A stretch of 64,000 bases of DNA from Pseudidiomarina tainanensis (GTDB lineage: Bacteria > Pseudomonadota > Gammaproteobacteria > Enterobacterales > Alteromonadaceae): NCBI RefSeq assembly GCF_004214835.1, contig NZ_PIQJ01000003.1, forward strand, positions 62,001 through 126,000, in the 5' to 3' direction. A program made the translations under genes and the position numbers. Of the stretch, positions 27,361-36,218 are shown one piece after another. Under the pieces are notes generated by a model that was given only the letters and a program-made list of their open reading frames with translations, had not been told where the DNA came from and ran no database searches. How positions within the stretch are numbered: position 1 is the first letter of the stretch; every line of letters starts with the position of its first letter.

Positions 27361-27829
27361 ACGTATCAAAACTAACTCGCATCCGATAACCATCCGTACC
27401 ATCGTCGTAGTACTCAGGAAGTAAATCGATAACCGCAAAATGGAGCTTTTCGTACAAACTTATCGCTGCTGTATTATCGACTTTCACTTCTAATCCCAGA
27501 CTAATTGCACCCTGTTGCTGAGCGGTGTGAATTGCATGCTCGAGGAGTACGCGGCCGAGTCCGGTGCCACGTGACTCTGGTGCGGTAGCAATGGAGTAAA
27601 GCCGCCAACGACGACTGTTCTTTCGCGTCAGCAATAAATAGTAACCGGCAAGCGCGCCGTCTTCGCTCATACAAACAAAAACATGCCCGGTATTCCCGGC
27701 TAATAAGCGCCGAAAACTTCGGCGCCCCATGCGGCTGTAATCGAAACAGCGCTCTTCAAGCTGAACTAAAGCTCCAACATCATTGAATGTGGCTTCGCGA
27801 ATATGCCAACGAGCGCTATTTTCACGCAT
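27338..27829 (-). CDS. GNAT family N-acetyltransferase
   Basis: A 163-residue acetyl-CoA-dependent acetyltransferase with the RimI-like layout: WHIREATFNDVGALVQLEERCF at the start, LYSIATAPESRGTGLGRVLLEHAI carrying the acetyl-CoA pyrophosphate loop (RGTGLG), and VDNTAAISLYEKLHFAVI near the end. It overlaps the upstream RimK-type gene by one base and should be co-translated with it, which suggests that it modifies the amine of the product or target of that ligase. The true acceptor is unknown. Confidence 0.88.
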   Translation of the reverse strand: MRENSARWHIREATFNDVGALVQLEERCFDYSRMGRRSFRRLLAGNTGHVFVCMSEDGALAGYYLLLTRKNSRRWRLYSIATAPESRGTGLGRVLLEHAIHTAQQQGAISLGLEVKVDNTAAISLYEKLHFAVIDLLPEYYDDGTDGYRMRVSFDTSINQENR

Positions 27830-29292
27830 TATTTTTCATCCAAGCGACGGGCAAAATCACGCATGATAATGTGATACAGCTCATCACCTAACAGCAAATC
27901 TTCGACCCCAGAATCAATCGACGGGTTGTCGTTGATCTCAATGATCACAGGGCCTTTTGCCGTCACCTTCATATCAACACCGTACAAGCCGTCGCCAATT
28001 AAACGAGTTGCTTGTAGCGCAGTTTTCACCACATCTTTTGGCACTTGATGAACGCCGACGGTTTCAAAACCACCCGATTTTGCCCGACTTGTCGTGCTGG
28101 CATGGTTGTATATTTGCCAGTGATTGCGTGCCATAAAGTATTTACAGGCATAAATAGGGCGGTTGTTCAAAATCCCAATACGCCAGTCAAATTCGGTTTT
28201 CACGAATTCTTGTGCAAGCAAAATTGTCGATTTCTTAAACAGCTCAGCGGCCACTCGTTGTAGCTCTTCCTCTGACTCTGCTTTTTCGACACCAATTGAA
28301 AACGACCCGTCAGGAATCTTCAGCACGACAGGATATCCCAATCGTTGACCAATTTTTCCGTAATCAATATCTTGTTGGCTCAATAACAACTCAGTGCGCG
28401 GTGTTGGAATACCGTGCTTGTCTAACAACTCTTTCAAAAATACTTTATTCGCGCACTGCAAAATAGAATGCGGCGCATCAATGACAACCATGCCATTCGC
28501 TTCAGCCTTTTTAGCAAAGTGATAGGTGTAATGGTTGATGCGCGTGGTTTCACGAATAAACAGCGCGTCAAACTCAAGTAATCGGTTGTAGTCATCCGCT
28601 GTGATTAATTCTGCATCGATATCAGCTTCTTTGGCCGCTTTAATAAATTTTTGTAATGCCTTTTTGTCGCTGGTCGGAATCGGCTCTTCTGGGTCGTGCA
28701 AAATGGCGAGGTCGTAGCGATACTCTTTCGGCGCGCGTGCCTTGCGCCACACCCGTTTACTGAAACTGTCTAGAGCATCACCAAAAAATGTCTGTTGCGT
28801 ATCGGAGAGGTCCGGTAATGCACCAGCAACTAACTGATTGATAAACCAACGCCCTTGATAACTAAATTCGACCCACATGATCGGACACGGGTAACGGTCG
28901 AACATTTGACGAGCGAAGTTATTCAACAGTGGTTCTTCGGTTTGCCCGAAACAAATCAGGACACGAACAGGCAACGACTTATCAGCCGTCGCTAAAAATT
29001 TATTGAGGTGCTTATCGGTATTGGCAAGCAGCAATTGATAGTGACTGAAGTTCGCCAAATCGTTAATGGTTGTCACGGATGGCAAAACGCGTTGGCCTCG
29101 TGCTTCAGCTAACAAACTGACGTAATAGCCAGTCGATAAATAACTCAAGTCACCACACAAATTGAGAATTTGTGTGCGTGTCTTGCTCGTCGACTGAAGT
29201 AAGTATTCACTTGCCGTAACCGTGGCCTGACTAGGGTAGTAAGGTTGCCAATCGGTAATGTCGTCAAGAATGATTAAAGCTGCGTTTTGCAT
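27829..29292 (-). CDS. RimK-type ATP-grasp ligase with N-terminal RLAN domain
   Basis: A 487-residue protein. Residues about 1-190 match the RLAN (RimK-like ATP-grasp N-terminal) domain, including LNLCGDLSYLSTGYYVSLLAEARGQRVLPS. Residues about 200-487 form an ATP-grasp domain with HGIPTPRTELLL, YPVVLKIPDGSFSIGVEKA (ATP-binding lysine), EFDWRIGILNNRPIYACKY and the Mg-binding VIIEINDNPSIDSGVEDLLL. Relatives ligate amino acids to peptides or small molecules; RimK itself adds glutamate to ribosomal protein S6. The pairing with GNAT suggests a two-step amino-acid ligation and acetylation system. Confidence 0.88.
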   Translation of the reverse strand: MQNAALIILDDITDWQPYYPSQATVTASEYLLQSTSKTRTQILNLCGDLSYLSTGYYVSLLAEARGQRVLPSVTTINDLANFSHYQLLLANTDKHLNKFLATADKSLPVRVLICFGQTEEPLLNNFARQMFDRYPCPIMWVEFSYQGRWFINQLVAGALPDLSDTQQTFFGDALDSFSKRVWRKARAPKEYRYDLAILHDPEEPIPTSDKKALQKFIKAAKEADIDAELITADDYNRLLEFDALFIRETTRINHYTYHFAKKAEANGMVVIDAPHSILQCANKVFLKELLDKHGIPTPRTELLLSQQDIDYGKIGQRLGYPVVLKIPDGSFSIGVEKAESEEELQRVAAELFKKSTILLAQEFVKTEFDWRIGILNNRPIYACKYFMARNHWQIYNHASTTSRAKSGGFETVGVHQVPKDVVKTALQATRLIGDGLYGVDMKVTAKGPVIIEINDNPSIDSGVEDLLLGDELYHIIMRDFARRLDEK

Positions 29293-29477
29293 AGTGGCTC
29301 CAAAGCGAAATTGCCGCGCATTTTTATGCCTAATTTGAACAAATTACAATAGCTCAGAAAGATATTTTTATATAATTTCTTCTATTATTATTTTTGTAAA
29401 AAAGACGTTGAAAAATAGCCGAATGAATTTAGGTAAGCTATTCTTGTGCTTACAAATATAGTTCGGAGTATGTTGTT

Positions 29478-29984
29478 ATGCTTACATTACTGGCAAAATT
29501 TTTAAAGGCGCTCAACTCGGAGTCTGGTGCGTGGGCATTAGCGTTTGCTTTTGTGCTTGGTATGATGATGGGGTTCACGCCACTTTGGCGTCTGCATAAC
29601 TTAGCAATACTGCTGATTGCGTTGCTATTTCGTATTAACCTTACTGGATTTATTCTGAGCTTTATCATTTGCTCGGGAATCGCGTATTTACTTGATCCTT
29701 GGTTCCATCAGTTTGGTTTCTATCTGCTGTCGAGCGAAAGCTGGCAACCACTATGGCAATCCATGTATCAATCTGCATTTTGGCGCGTGTTACAGTTTCA
29801 CCACAGTATTACCTTAGGTAGCTTTATAATTAGTGTTGCCTTTGCGCCCATCCTATTGTTTGTCAGTTTCTTTATCATTACCCAGTATCGTACGCGCATT
29901 CAAAAGTGGTTTAACAAGCTCAAGTTAGTGCAAATGCTTAAAGCGAATCGTTTTTGGGTCATTTACTCAGATTTACGGGGGTAA
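29478..29984 (+). CDS. TIGR03546 family membrane protein
   Basis: A 168-residue protein with three to four hydrophobic helices, a LNSESGAWALAFAFVLGMMMGFTPLWRLHNL opening that resembles DUF2062, and a basic C-terminal tail. It is always found with the TIGR03545 partner, which begins 6 nt after its stop. Function unknown; the DUF2062-like part suggests an inner-membrane anchor for the large partner. Ribosome-binding GGAGTATGTTGTT precedes the ATG. Confidence 0.85.
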   Translation: MLTLLAKFLKALNSESGAWALAFAFVLGMMMGFTPLWRLHNLAILLIALLFRINLTGFILSFIICSGIAYLLDPWFHQFGFYLLSSESWQPLWQSMYQSAFWRVLQFHHSITLGSFIISVAFAPILLFVSFFIITQYRTRIQKWFNKLKLVQMLKANRFWVIYSDLRG

Positions 29985-29990
29985 GCTGTT

Positions 29991-31775
29991 ATGTCCGCAA
30001 CTAATACAAAAAATACCGTTCGCCCAAGCGCTATTCGCTGGTCGGGGCTGAGTGCTTTTATCATTATCTGCGCGCTTCTCGTTGCGTTTTCTTGGTTGCT
30101 CCTCGATACCATTATTAAGTGGACCTTGGAGCGAACTATAGGCACCTTAAATGGGGCGGAAGTAAATATTAGCCAAGTGGAACATCACTGGAGCCCACTG
30201 GGTTTGAAAATTACTGGTATTCAGGTAACTGATCCCGCAGAGCCCGAATTTAATCGCTTGGTAATTGGTGATGTGACGGGTGAGATTAATGTCGAACAGT
30301 TATTGCTTGGTCGCTTCCATTTCGAGAACGTGGTGAGCACTGGTATTCGCGTCCATCAACAACGCTCAGCCCCGGGTGAGGTATATCAGATTCCGGATAA
30401 GCAAGACATCCAGGATTGGACCAAAGATGGCTTAGCGAAGTTGAATCTCTCGATGCCTAATGTTGACGACATTATCGCTCGAGTTGATTTGCAGACACCC
30501 GCAGCAATTGAACGAGCAAAAGTAACGGTCGCTGAGCAAAAAGCTGTACTGGAAGAAGCACGTGATAGTCTGCCCACTGCAGACGATCTCAAAGCCTATG
30601 AAGCTGAACTGAAAAAAATTACTGAAGGTGAGATCAAAACCCCGCAGCAGTTGCAAGAGCGGCGCGAACAATTTAATGCGCTTAAGGAAAAGTTTGAGGC
30701 CGACAGAGCACGCTTGAAAGAAGTAAAAGAACAAGCGTCCGCCGCTGTCGATACGTTAAAAGCTGATTTTGAAGCTGTAAAGTCTGCACCGCAGCAAGAT
30801 TTAGAGCGTGCCCAGCAGCTGATGCAACTTAATAGTGAAGGCCTGAGTGAAATCACGGCAGTTCTCTTTGGTGAGCAAATGCGTCAGTGGAGTCAGTACA
30901 TCTTGTTGGCTTATGAGCAGTTGGCGCCAATGTTAGCCCGTTCAGCAGATGAAACCTTGGTTAAGCCACAGCGTGGCGAGGGTATATGGTTCGAGTTTAG
31001 TGACGCCAACGAACCACCATCGTTTTTAATTAAAAAGGCAAAAACTGAGTTTGCTTGGGGCGAAACCGTACTTGATGTTGATTGGGCAAACATTACCCAT
31101 CAACATGAGCAACTTGGTCAACCGACAACATTTATGGCGCGTGCCGATAACTCAAGTTTGTGGCAAAACTTAAACTTAAATGGCGAACTTGCACTAACTG
31201 CAGAAGGAATTGACGCGAAGCAGCAATGGCAGGTGAAAGGGATTCAACTGAATAGCCTCGAGTTGAGCGAGCAAGCCGAGTTTGTCGCTACTCTGGCGGC
31301 GGCACTGCTCGATTCAGAAGGTGAAGTGTCGTTACGCGACAATATGTTTGATGGTGGCGGCACCGTTCGTTTGGCTGATATGAAAGTAGAGGCGAGTGCG
31401 CAAAACCGCTGGACGGAAGTTATTGCCAATGCGCTTCGCCAATTAAACCGATTGGATATTAACGCGGATATTCAAGGTGCGCTCAATGCTCCGGAGTTTT
31501 CATTTAACTCTGATTTAGATCGTCAATTAGGGAGTGCTTTGAAAGCCGCCGCATTAGATGCCGGTCGTACAGAGCTAGCTGGCTTGCAGTCTAAATTACA
31601 GGAGCAGACTGGCGGATTTCTGGGTGAAAACCAAGACGTCTTAGCGAGCTTTTCAACACTTCTTGGTGATGCAGACCAGCGCGATGCGAAGTTGCAAGAA
31701 TTGCTTAAAGCTAAGTTTGAAAGCAAGCTGGAAGACAAGCTTAAAGATCGTTTGAAAGGCGTTTTAGGTGACTAA
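29991..31775 (+). CDS. TIGR03545 family protein
   Basis: A 594-residue protein with one N-terminal membrane anchor (AFIIICALLVAFSWLLLDT). An AsmA-like opening follows (GAEVNISQVEHHWSPLGLKITGIQVTDPAEPEFNRL). The charged coiled coil spans about residues 170-270 (QQLQERREQFNALKEKFEADR). The periplasmic beta-rich part comes next, and a Lys/Asp-rich amphipathic tail ends the protein. The AsmA-like start suggests a role at the inner membrane or in lipid transport between membranes, but that is inference. It is translationally linked to TIGR03546. Confidence 0.85.
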   Translation: MSATNTKNTVRPSAIRWSGLSAFIIICALLVAFSWLLLDTIIKWTLERTIGTLNGAEVNISQVEHHWSPLGLKITGIQVTDPAEPEFNRLVIGDVTGEINVEQLLLGRFHFENVVSTGIRVHQQRSAPGEVYQIPDKQDIQDWTKDGLAKLNLSMPNVDDIIARVDLQTPAAIERAKVTVAEQKAVLEEARDSLPTADDLKAYEAELKKITEGEIKTPQQLQERREQFNALKEKFEADRARLKEVKEQASAAVDTLKADFEAVKSAPQQDLERAQQLMQLNSEGLSEITAVLFGEQMRQWSQYILLAYEQLAPMLARSADETLVKPQRGEGIWFEFSDANEPPSFLIKKAKTEFAWGETVLDVDWANITHQHEQLGQPTTFMARADNSSLWQNLNLNGELALTAEGIDAKQQWQVKGIQLNSLELSEQAEFVATLAAALLDSEGEVSLRDNMFDGGGTVRLADMKVEASAQNRWTEVIANALRQLNRLDINADIQGALNAPEFSFNSDLDRQLGSALKAAALDAGRTELAGLQSKLQEQTGGFLGENQDVLASFSTLLGDADQRDAKLQELLKAKFESKLEDKLKDRLKGVLGD

Positions 31776-31782
31776 GCACAAT

Positions 31783-31812
31783 AAAAAACACCGGCAAATG
31801 CCGGTGTTTTTC
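31783..31812. terminator. Bidirectional terminator
   Basis: AAAAACACCGGCA and TGCCGGTGTTTTT pair around AA. A and T runs on both flanks allow it to end both the TIGR03545 transcript and the minus-strand MetX-like operon, whose last gene stops at 31820. Confidence 0.9.
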
Positions 31813-31819
31813 TCTGCAT

Positions 31820-32998
31820 TTATTGATTGATAAATTCGGCAAGCTCCGTGGCTTTGGATTGAATATTGTAAACGCCATCAAGGTGTCCAAAAATACCGTC
31901 AATTTCAGCGTACTGCGGTGCTTTGTCTTGCTCTTTAAGAATCTCTACTGCTTGCTTCGCTAAATAAGGCTGTAATAGCAGGTCATTTTTCGCTGGCAGA
32001 AATAGCGTTTTTGCCTTTACCTTACTTAGGCCAGTTGCTAAATCTTGCTCATGTCCAGCGACAAACAATTGATTCGCCCGCACTAAATAAAGAATGTGAT
32101 TCGCGTCTGCTAATGGCGCGTTCTTAGCGGCCGCACCAAACCAAAAGTCGGTTGCAGGCAAGCCATTGGTCACACTTTCAAGTGCTGCTTTTGGCAGCGT
32201 TTCTTGTTTCGGCGATGACTGATTGAAAGCAACTGGGTGCATCGCTTGCTGGGTAATCATTGTTAGTGTACTGGCCAAGCCTTGTAGCGGTGCCTCGCCA
32301 TCATAGTAATTACCGTGGTTCCAATTCGGATCCAATTTAATTGGACGCGCCCAGTGCTCCAGTGCGGTAATGGTCCAAGCATCCATTGCGCCGGCACCAA
32401 TCACTGATACCATGCGCTCCACCATATCTGGATAAGCTGCTGACCATTCCAGCGCTTGTAACGAGCCCATTGAAGCGCCCACAACAGCATGTAACTTGTT
32501 GATACCTAAGCTGGTAACGAGCGCATGTTGCACGTTGACGAAATCGCGGATAGTGACAACTGGAAAATCTAACCCATAAGGCTTTCCAGTTTTCGGATTA
32601 ATTGATGCTGGGCCGGTTGTAATCACGTGCGGTAAATGCGGAAATGCATTAACGAGCGTATCCGAACTCAATACGTAGTACTTATTAGTATCAATTGCTT
32701 TACCAGGACCAATAATCGCGTCCCAGTAGCCCGACTGCGGGTCATTTGGCGTGTATTTACCAGCCGCATGACTATTGCCGGAAAAGAAGTGAGTAATCAA
32801 AATAACATTGTCTTTCGCTTCGTTCAGTTCACCGTAAGCTTCCCAGCCAATGGTCACTTCCGGAATAACTTCGCCACTCACAGTGGCAAAGTTTTTGGTT
32901 GTAAATGACTTTTTTTCAACCAATAGTTCAGATGCATGCACGGCACTTACAGACGAAACTGCCATGATAAAAATAAGTGTTGTGAGTCGAAGAATCAT
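31820..32998 (-). CDS. MetX-like alpha/beta hydrolase with signal peptide
   Basis: A 392-residue protein with the homoserine O-acetyltransferase fold: VTIGWEAYGELNEAKDNVILITHFFSGNSHAAG, the nucleophile elbow VVGASMGSLQALEW, a late Asp in FLPAKNDLLL and a His in IFGHLDGVYN. It starts with a clear signal peptide (MILRLTTLIFIMAVSSVSAV, cleavage after VHA). The acetyltransferase MetX is cytoplasmic, and key substrate-site segments differ, so this is more likely a secreted MetX-like esterase than a methionine enzyme. It is the last gene of an operon; its start overlaps the acyl-CoA ligase stop by 4 bp. Confidence 0.82.
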   Translation of the reverse strand: MILRLTTLIFIMAVSSVSAVHASELLVEKKSFTTKNFATVSGEVIPEVTIGWEAYGELNEAKDNVILITHFFSGNSHAAGKYTPNDPQSGYWDAIIGPGKAIDTNKYYVLSSDTLVNAFPHLPHVITTGPASINPKTGKPYGLDFPVVTIRDFVNVQHALVTSLGINKLHAVVGASMGSLQALEWSAAYPDMVERMVSVIGAGAMDAWTITALEHWARPIKLDPNWNHGNYYDGEAPLQGLASTLTMITQQAMHPVAFNQSSPKQETLPKAALESVTNGLPATDFWFGAAAKNAPLADANHILYLVRANQLFVAGHEQDLATGLSKVKAKTLFLPAKNDLLLQPYLAKQAVEILKEQDKAPQYAEIDGIFGHLDGVYNIQSKATELAEFINQ

Positions 32999-34662
32999 GC
33001 TGATTGCTCCATCAGATAATTTAAGTACTGCTTACGCAGTTCGTTTTTGATTAATTTACCGGTGCCGGTATGTGGCAGACTATCGACAACAATAATGTCG
33101 TCGGGCATCCACCATTTTGCGATTTTACCTTCGAGGAATTTATAAATATCTTGCTTATCAATGTGATGCCCTTTATTAGCGACTACAAGCAACAGCGGGC
33201 GCTCGTCCCATTTCGGGTGCTTGACGCCAATCACGCAACCTTCATTAACATCTGGGTGCTGGCTTGCAATATTTTCAATATCTAACGAGCTAATCCATTC
33301 ACCACCGCTTTTAATGACGTCTTTTTTGCGATCGACGACTTTCATATAACCCTGCGTATCAATCACGGCAATGTCGCCGGTGGCAAGCCAGCCATCAGCA
33401 AAAATATCAGGGTCGTCACGGCGGTAATAGCTACTGGCAATCCAAGGGCCACGTACCTTCAATTCTCCCGAAGTAACACCATCGTGTGGGAGCGGGTGAC
33501 CAGATGCATCAAATATCGCCATATCCACACCGAAACAGGCTCGGCCCGCAGTAGTTTGAATGGCATAGCGTTCGGTTGCAGGAAGCGCCATTATCGCTGC
33601 GGTCGGTGGCGCAGAGCAGGCTAACGGGCCCGTTTCAGTCATGCCCCAAATAGGCTGCCAATAAACATCATAAAGCTCGTCATAGGTTTTCACTAAACCA
33701 AGCGGAGATGCCGCGCCACCTACGCATACACGCTCTAATGAAGGAATATGCAGCTGATGTTCGTGCAAGTAGTTATGCAAGGTTAGCCAAATTGTTGGAA
33801 CCCCCAAACCTACAGTGACATTTTCAGAAGTAATAAGCTCATGCATGTCGGCACCACTCATACCGGCGCCGGGTAGCACCAACTTACTTCCCGCAAGCGG
33901 GGCAGCGTAGGGGGCGCCCCACGCACCAACGTGATACATCGATACCATCGGCATCAACACGGTGTCGGTGCGTAAGTCGAGTAACTCAGCACTCAGGGTT
34001 GCCTGCGCATGCAATACAGTTGAGCGATGCGATGTTAAAACGCCCTTGGGATTACCGGTGGTGCCCGAGGTGTAGCACAACAATGCAGCACTTTGCTCAG
34101 AGAAAATAGGCCAATCAAATTCGCGTGGTTGTTCGCTGAGCAAGGTTTCATAATTTTGCACAGGTAACCAGATATGGTCCAACATAGGTTGTTGTTCTGC
34201 GTCGGTTAAAATCACAATACCTTTTACCGTTTTGAGCTCGTTGGCAAATTCATCCAGAAGCGGGATAAAGCTCGAGTCAACAAACAGCCAACTCGCTTCA
34301 GCATCGTCCAAAATCCACTTGATCTGCTCAGCTATCAAGCGCGGGTTGACAGTATGAATAACGGCGCCAATGCCGCTGACAGCATAATATAATTCGACAT
34401 GTCGATAGGTATTCCAAGCGAGGGTCGCCACGCGATCGCCAGGCTCAATTTCGAGCTGTTTTAATGCGTGTGCAAGCTGGCACGTGCGCTCGTAACAGGC
34501 TTGGTAGGAATACCGATGAATATCGCCTTCTAGCCGTCGCGAAACAATTTCTTGCTGCGGGTGTCGGCGCACCGCATGCCGCAGCAAATCGATAATCAGT
34601 AACTGACTATCTTGAACATCGCCTGGTAGGCTGACAGCGGCGCTTGTAGATACTTCAAACAT
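32995..34662 (-). CDS. Fatty acyl-CoA ligase (AMP-forming, AlkK-like)
   Basis: A 555-residue ANL-superfamily enzyme that activates a carboxylic acid with ATP and CoA. Motifs: ALLCYTSGTTGNPKGVLTSHR (phosphate loop), WGMTETGPLACSA, GWLATGDIAVIDTQGYM, DRKKDVIKSGGEWISS and the C-terminal catalytic lysine in PHTGTGKLIKNELRK. Length and N-terminal layout (LLRHAVRRHPQQEIVSRR) fit medium-chain or general fatty acid ligases of the AlkK group. It is followed with a 4-bp overlap by the MetX-like hydrolase and preceded by a permease. Confidence 0.9.
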   Translation of the reverse strand: MFEVSTSAAVSLPGDVQDSQLLIIDLLRHAVRRHPQQEIVSRRLEGDIHRYSYQACYERTCQLAHALKQLEIEPGDRVATLAWNTYRHVELYYAVSGIGAVIHTVNPRLIAEQIKWILDDAEASWLFVDSSFIPLLDEFANELKTVKGIVILTDAEQQPMLDHIWLPVQNYETLLSEQPREFDWPIFSEQSAALLCYTSGTTGNPKGVLTSHRSTVLHAQATLSAELLDLRTDTVLMPMVSMYHVGAWGAPYAAPLAGSKLVLPGAGMSGADMHELITSENVTVGLGVPTIWLTLHNYLHEHQLHIPSLERVCVGGAASPLGLVKTYDELYDVYWQPIWGMTETGPLACSAPPTAAIMALPATERYAIQTTAGRACFGVDMAIFDASGHPLPHDGVTSGELKVRGPWIASSYYRRDDPDIFADGWLATGDIAVIDTQGYMKVVDRKKDVIKSGGEWISSLDIENIASQHPDVNEGCVIGVKHPKWDERPLLLVVANKGHHIDKQDIYKFLEGKIAKWWMPDDIIVVDSLPHTGTGKLIKNELRKQYLNYLMEQSA

Positions 34663-34689
34663 AAAGTGCCTCGATTAAGTGCAAATAAT

Positions 34690-35985
34690 TTATAGCCATA
34701 TAAACAGGCCAATTGCCACGGCAAGGCCAACAAATGGAACAACGACGGTTACGGCGGCCACTGGCCAATACGCCGCTTGGTGGGTCTCTTTACAAATACC
34801 GCGAATGGTCGTTACCACGTAGCCATTGTGCGGCAAGGAATCGAGCGCACCTGAAGAAATCGCCACAATCCGGTGAAGCTGATCCGGATTCACGCCAGCG
34901 TCAATATAATGTGGACCAAGCACAGGTAACGCGATGGCTTGACCACCCGACGCTGAACCGGTTAAACCAGCGATAACACTGACCGCAACCGCAGCACCAA
35001 CAAGTTCATTGCCAGGCAGGCTTGTCATCAATGCGACAGCTTGTTCAAATGCTGGTGTGACTTTAGCGATGCTACCAAAGCCCACCACTGCTGCGGTATT
35101 ACCGATTGCAACTAAAGCGCCAGTGGACGCTTCGGTTAATGCTTGCGATATATTTTGGAAGTATTTGTGGTTGATGATTGAAATCGCTAAGACCCCGCCA
35201 GATAGCGCAATAATCAATGCATTTTGCTTGAGCTCTTCATGAAACATAAAGCTCAGTGCAAGCACCACGATTAATGGCACAAGACCGCTAATGGGGTTAG
35301 GTAGTTTACGCTCTAAGTTTTTCGGGTCATCACTGCGCGCTTCAAAGCATTCACCATTCGCCACCGCGCGACGAATCAGTCGGTTCAGCCACCAATAACC
35401 AAATAGCGCCATTAAAATCGCTACAAACAAGCTGACTTCCCACGCCGCGTACGGTGACGTGCCGAGGAACTCAATCGGAATCCAGTTTTGGATTTCTGGT
35501 GAGCCGGCTGACGTCATGGTAAATGTGACCGAGCCAAAGGCGAGTGCCGCTGGAATAAACCGGCGTGGTAAATTCGCATCTTTAAATAGCGATAGCGCCA
35601 TGGGATAAACAGAGAACGCAACGACAAAGACACTAACACCACCGTAGGTCAAAATCGCACAAGCCAGAACCACCGCTAGCATTGCTTGCTTGCGGCCGAG
35701 TTTTTCAATAATCCATTTGGCAACGCTGTCGGCGGCACCGGTGTCCTCCATGAATTTACCGAAAATCGATCCGAGCAAAAACATGAAAAACCAAGAGGCC
35801 ACAAAGCCTGAAAATCCGCTCATATAAGCGCTGACGAAATTTAAATCACCCTGGAATAGGGGAACGCTGCTGCATAGTGCAACAAGCACAGCACACAGTG
35901 GTGCGCTGATAAATAAGTTCATTCCTCGCAAAGTCAGAATGATGAGCAGGGCTAAGCCCCCAACAAGTCCTATCATGCTTAACAT
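34690..35985 (-). CDS. GntP family permease
   Basis: A 431-residue permease with about twelve membrane helices. Family features include FMFLLGSIFGKFMEDTGAADSVA near residue 68, AILTYGGVSVFVVAF and the late ASGGQAIALPVLGPHYIDAGVNPDQLHRIVAISSGALDSLPHNGYVVTTI. GntP members import gluconate, other sugar acids or hydroxy acids such as 3-hydroxybutyrate. The acyl-CoA ligase directly downstream suggests a carboxylic acid whose first step is CoA activation. AGAGG precedes the ATG. Confidence 0.9.
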   Translation of the reverse strand: MLSMIGLVGGLALLIILTLRGMNLFISAPLCAVLVALCSSVPLFQGDLNFVSAYMSGFSGFVASWFFMFLLGSIFGKFMEDTGAADSVAKWIIEKLGRKQAMLAVVLACAILTYGGVSVFVVAFSVYPMALSLFKDANLPRRFIPAALAFGSVTFTMTSAGSPEIQNWIPIEFLGTSPYAAWEVSLFVAILMALFGYWWLNRLIRRAVANGECFEARSDDPKNLERKLPNPISGLVPLIVVLALSFMFHEELKQNALIIALSGGVLAISIINHKYFQNISQALTEASTGALVAIGNTAAVVGFGSIAKVTPAFEQAVALMTSLPGNELVGAAVAVSVIAGLTGSASGGQAIALPVLGPHYIDAGVNPDQLHRIVAISSGALDSLPHNGYVVTTIRGICKETHQAAYWPVAAVTVVVPFVGLAVAIGLFIWL

Positions 35986-36218
35986 GCATTACCTCTTTGA
36001 AGGTTGGTTTCAGGAGTGCCATGACCTGAACTGCTGCATTGATGTGACGTATCATGCTGCAAGCGCACTTTTTTTTACATAGTACTAACGTACAGAATAC
36101 AAAAGCAAAACTTTAGGCTAGGGTACTTAGGCCATGACAACAGTTTGCTTTCGTTGCACTGAAAATTATTAAAACAACTAGCACACAAAACAACTTAACA
36201 ATCCGGGAGAACGACATC

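Noticed and set aside
31820-32998. Calling this gene metX (methionine synthesis)
   Set aside because: It has a signal peptide, altered residues around the nucleophile (GASMGS) and lies in a carboxylate/acyl-CoA operon; no methionine genes are adjacent.
35986-36218. Fur box expected before the TonB receptor
   Set aside because: I looked for the AATGA..TCATT palindrome in the 233 bp and did not find it; only GTAC-4-GTAC and a weak TTTACA were seen.
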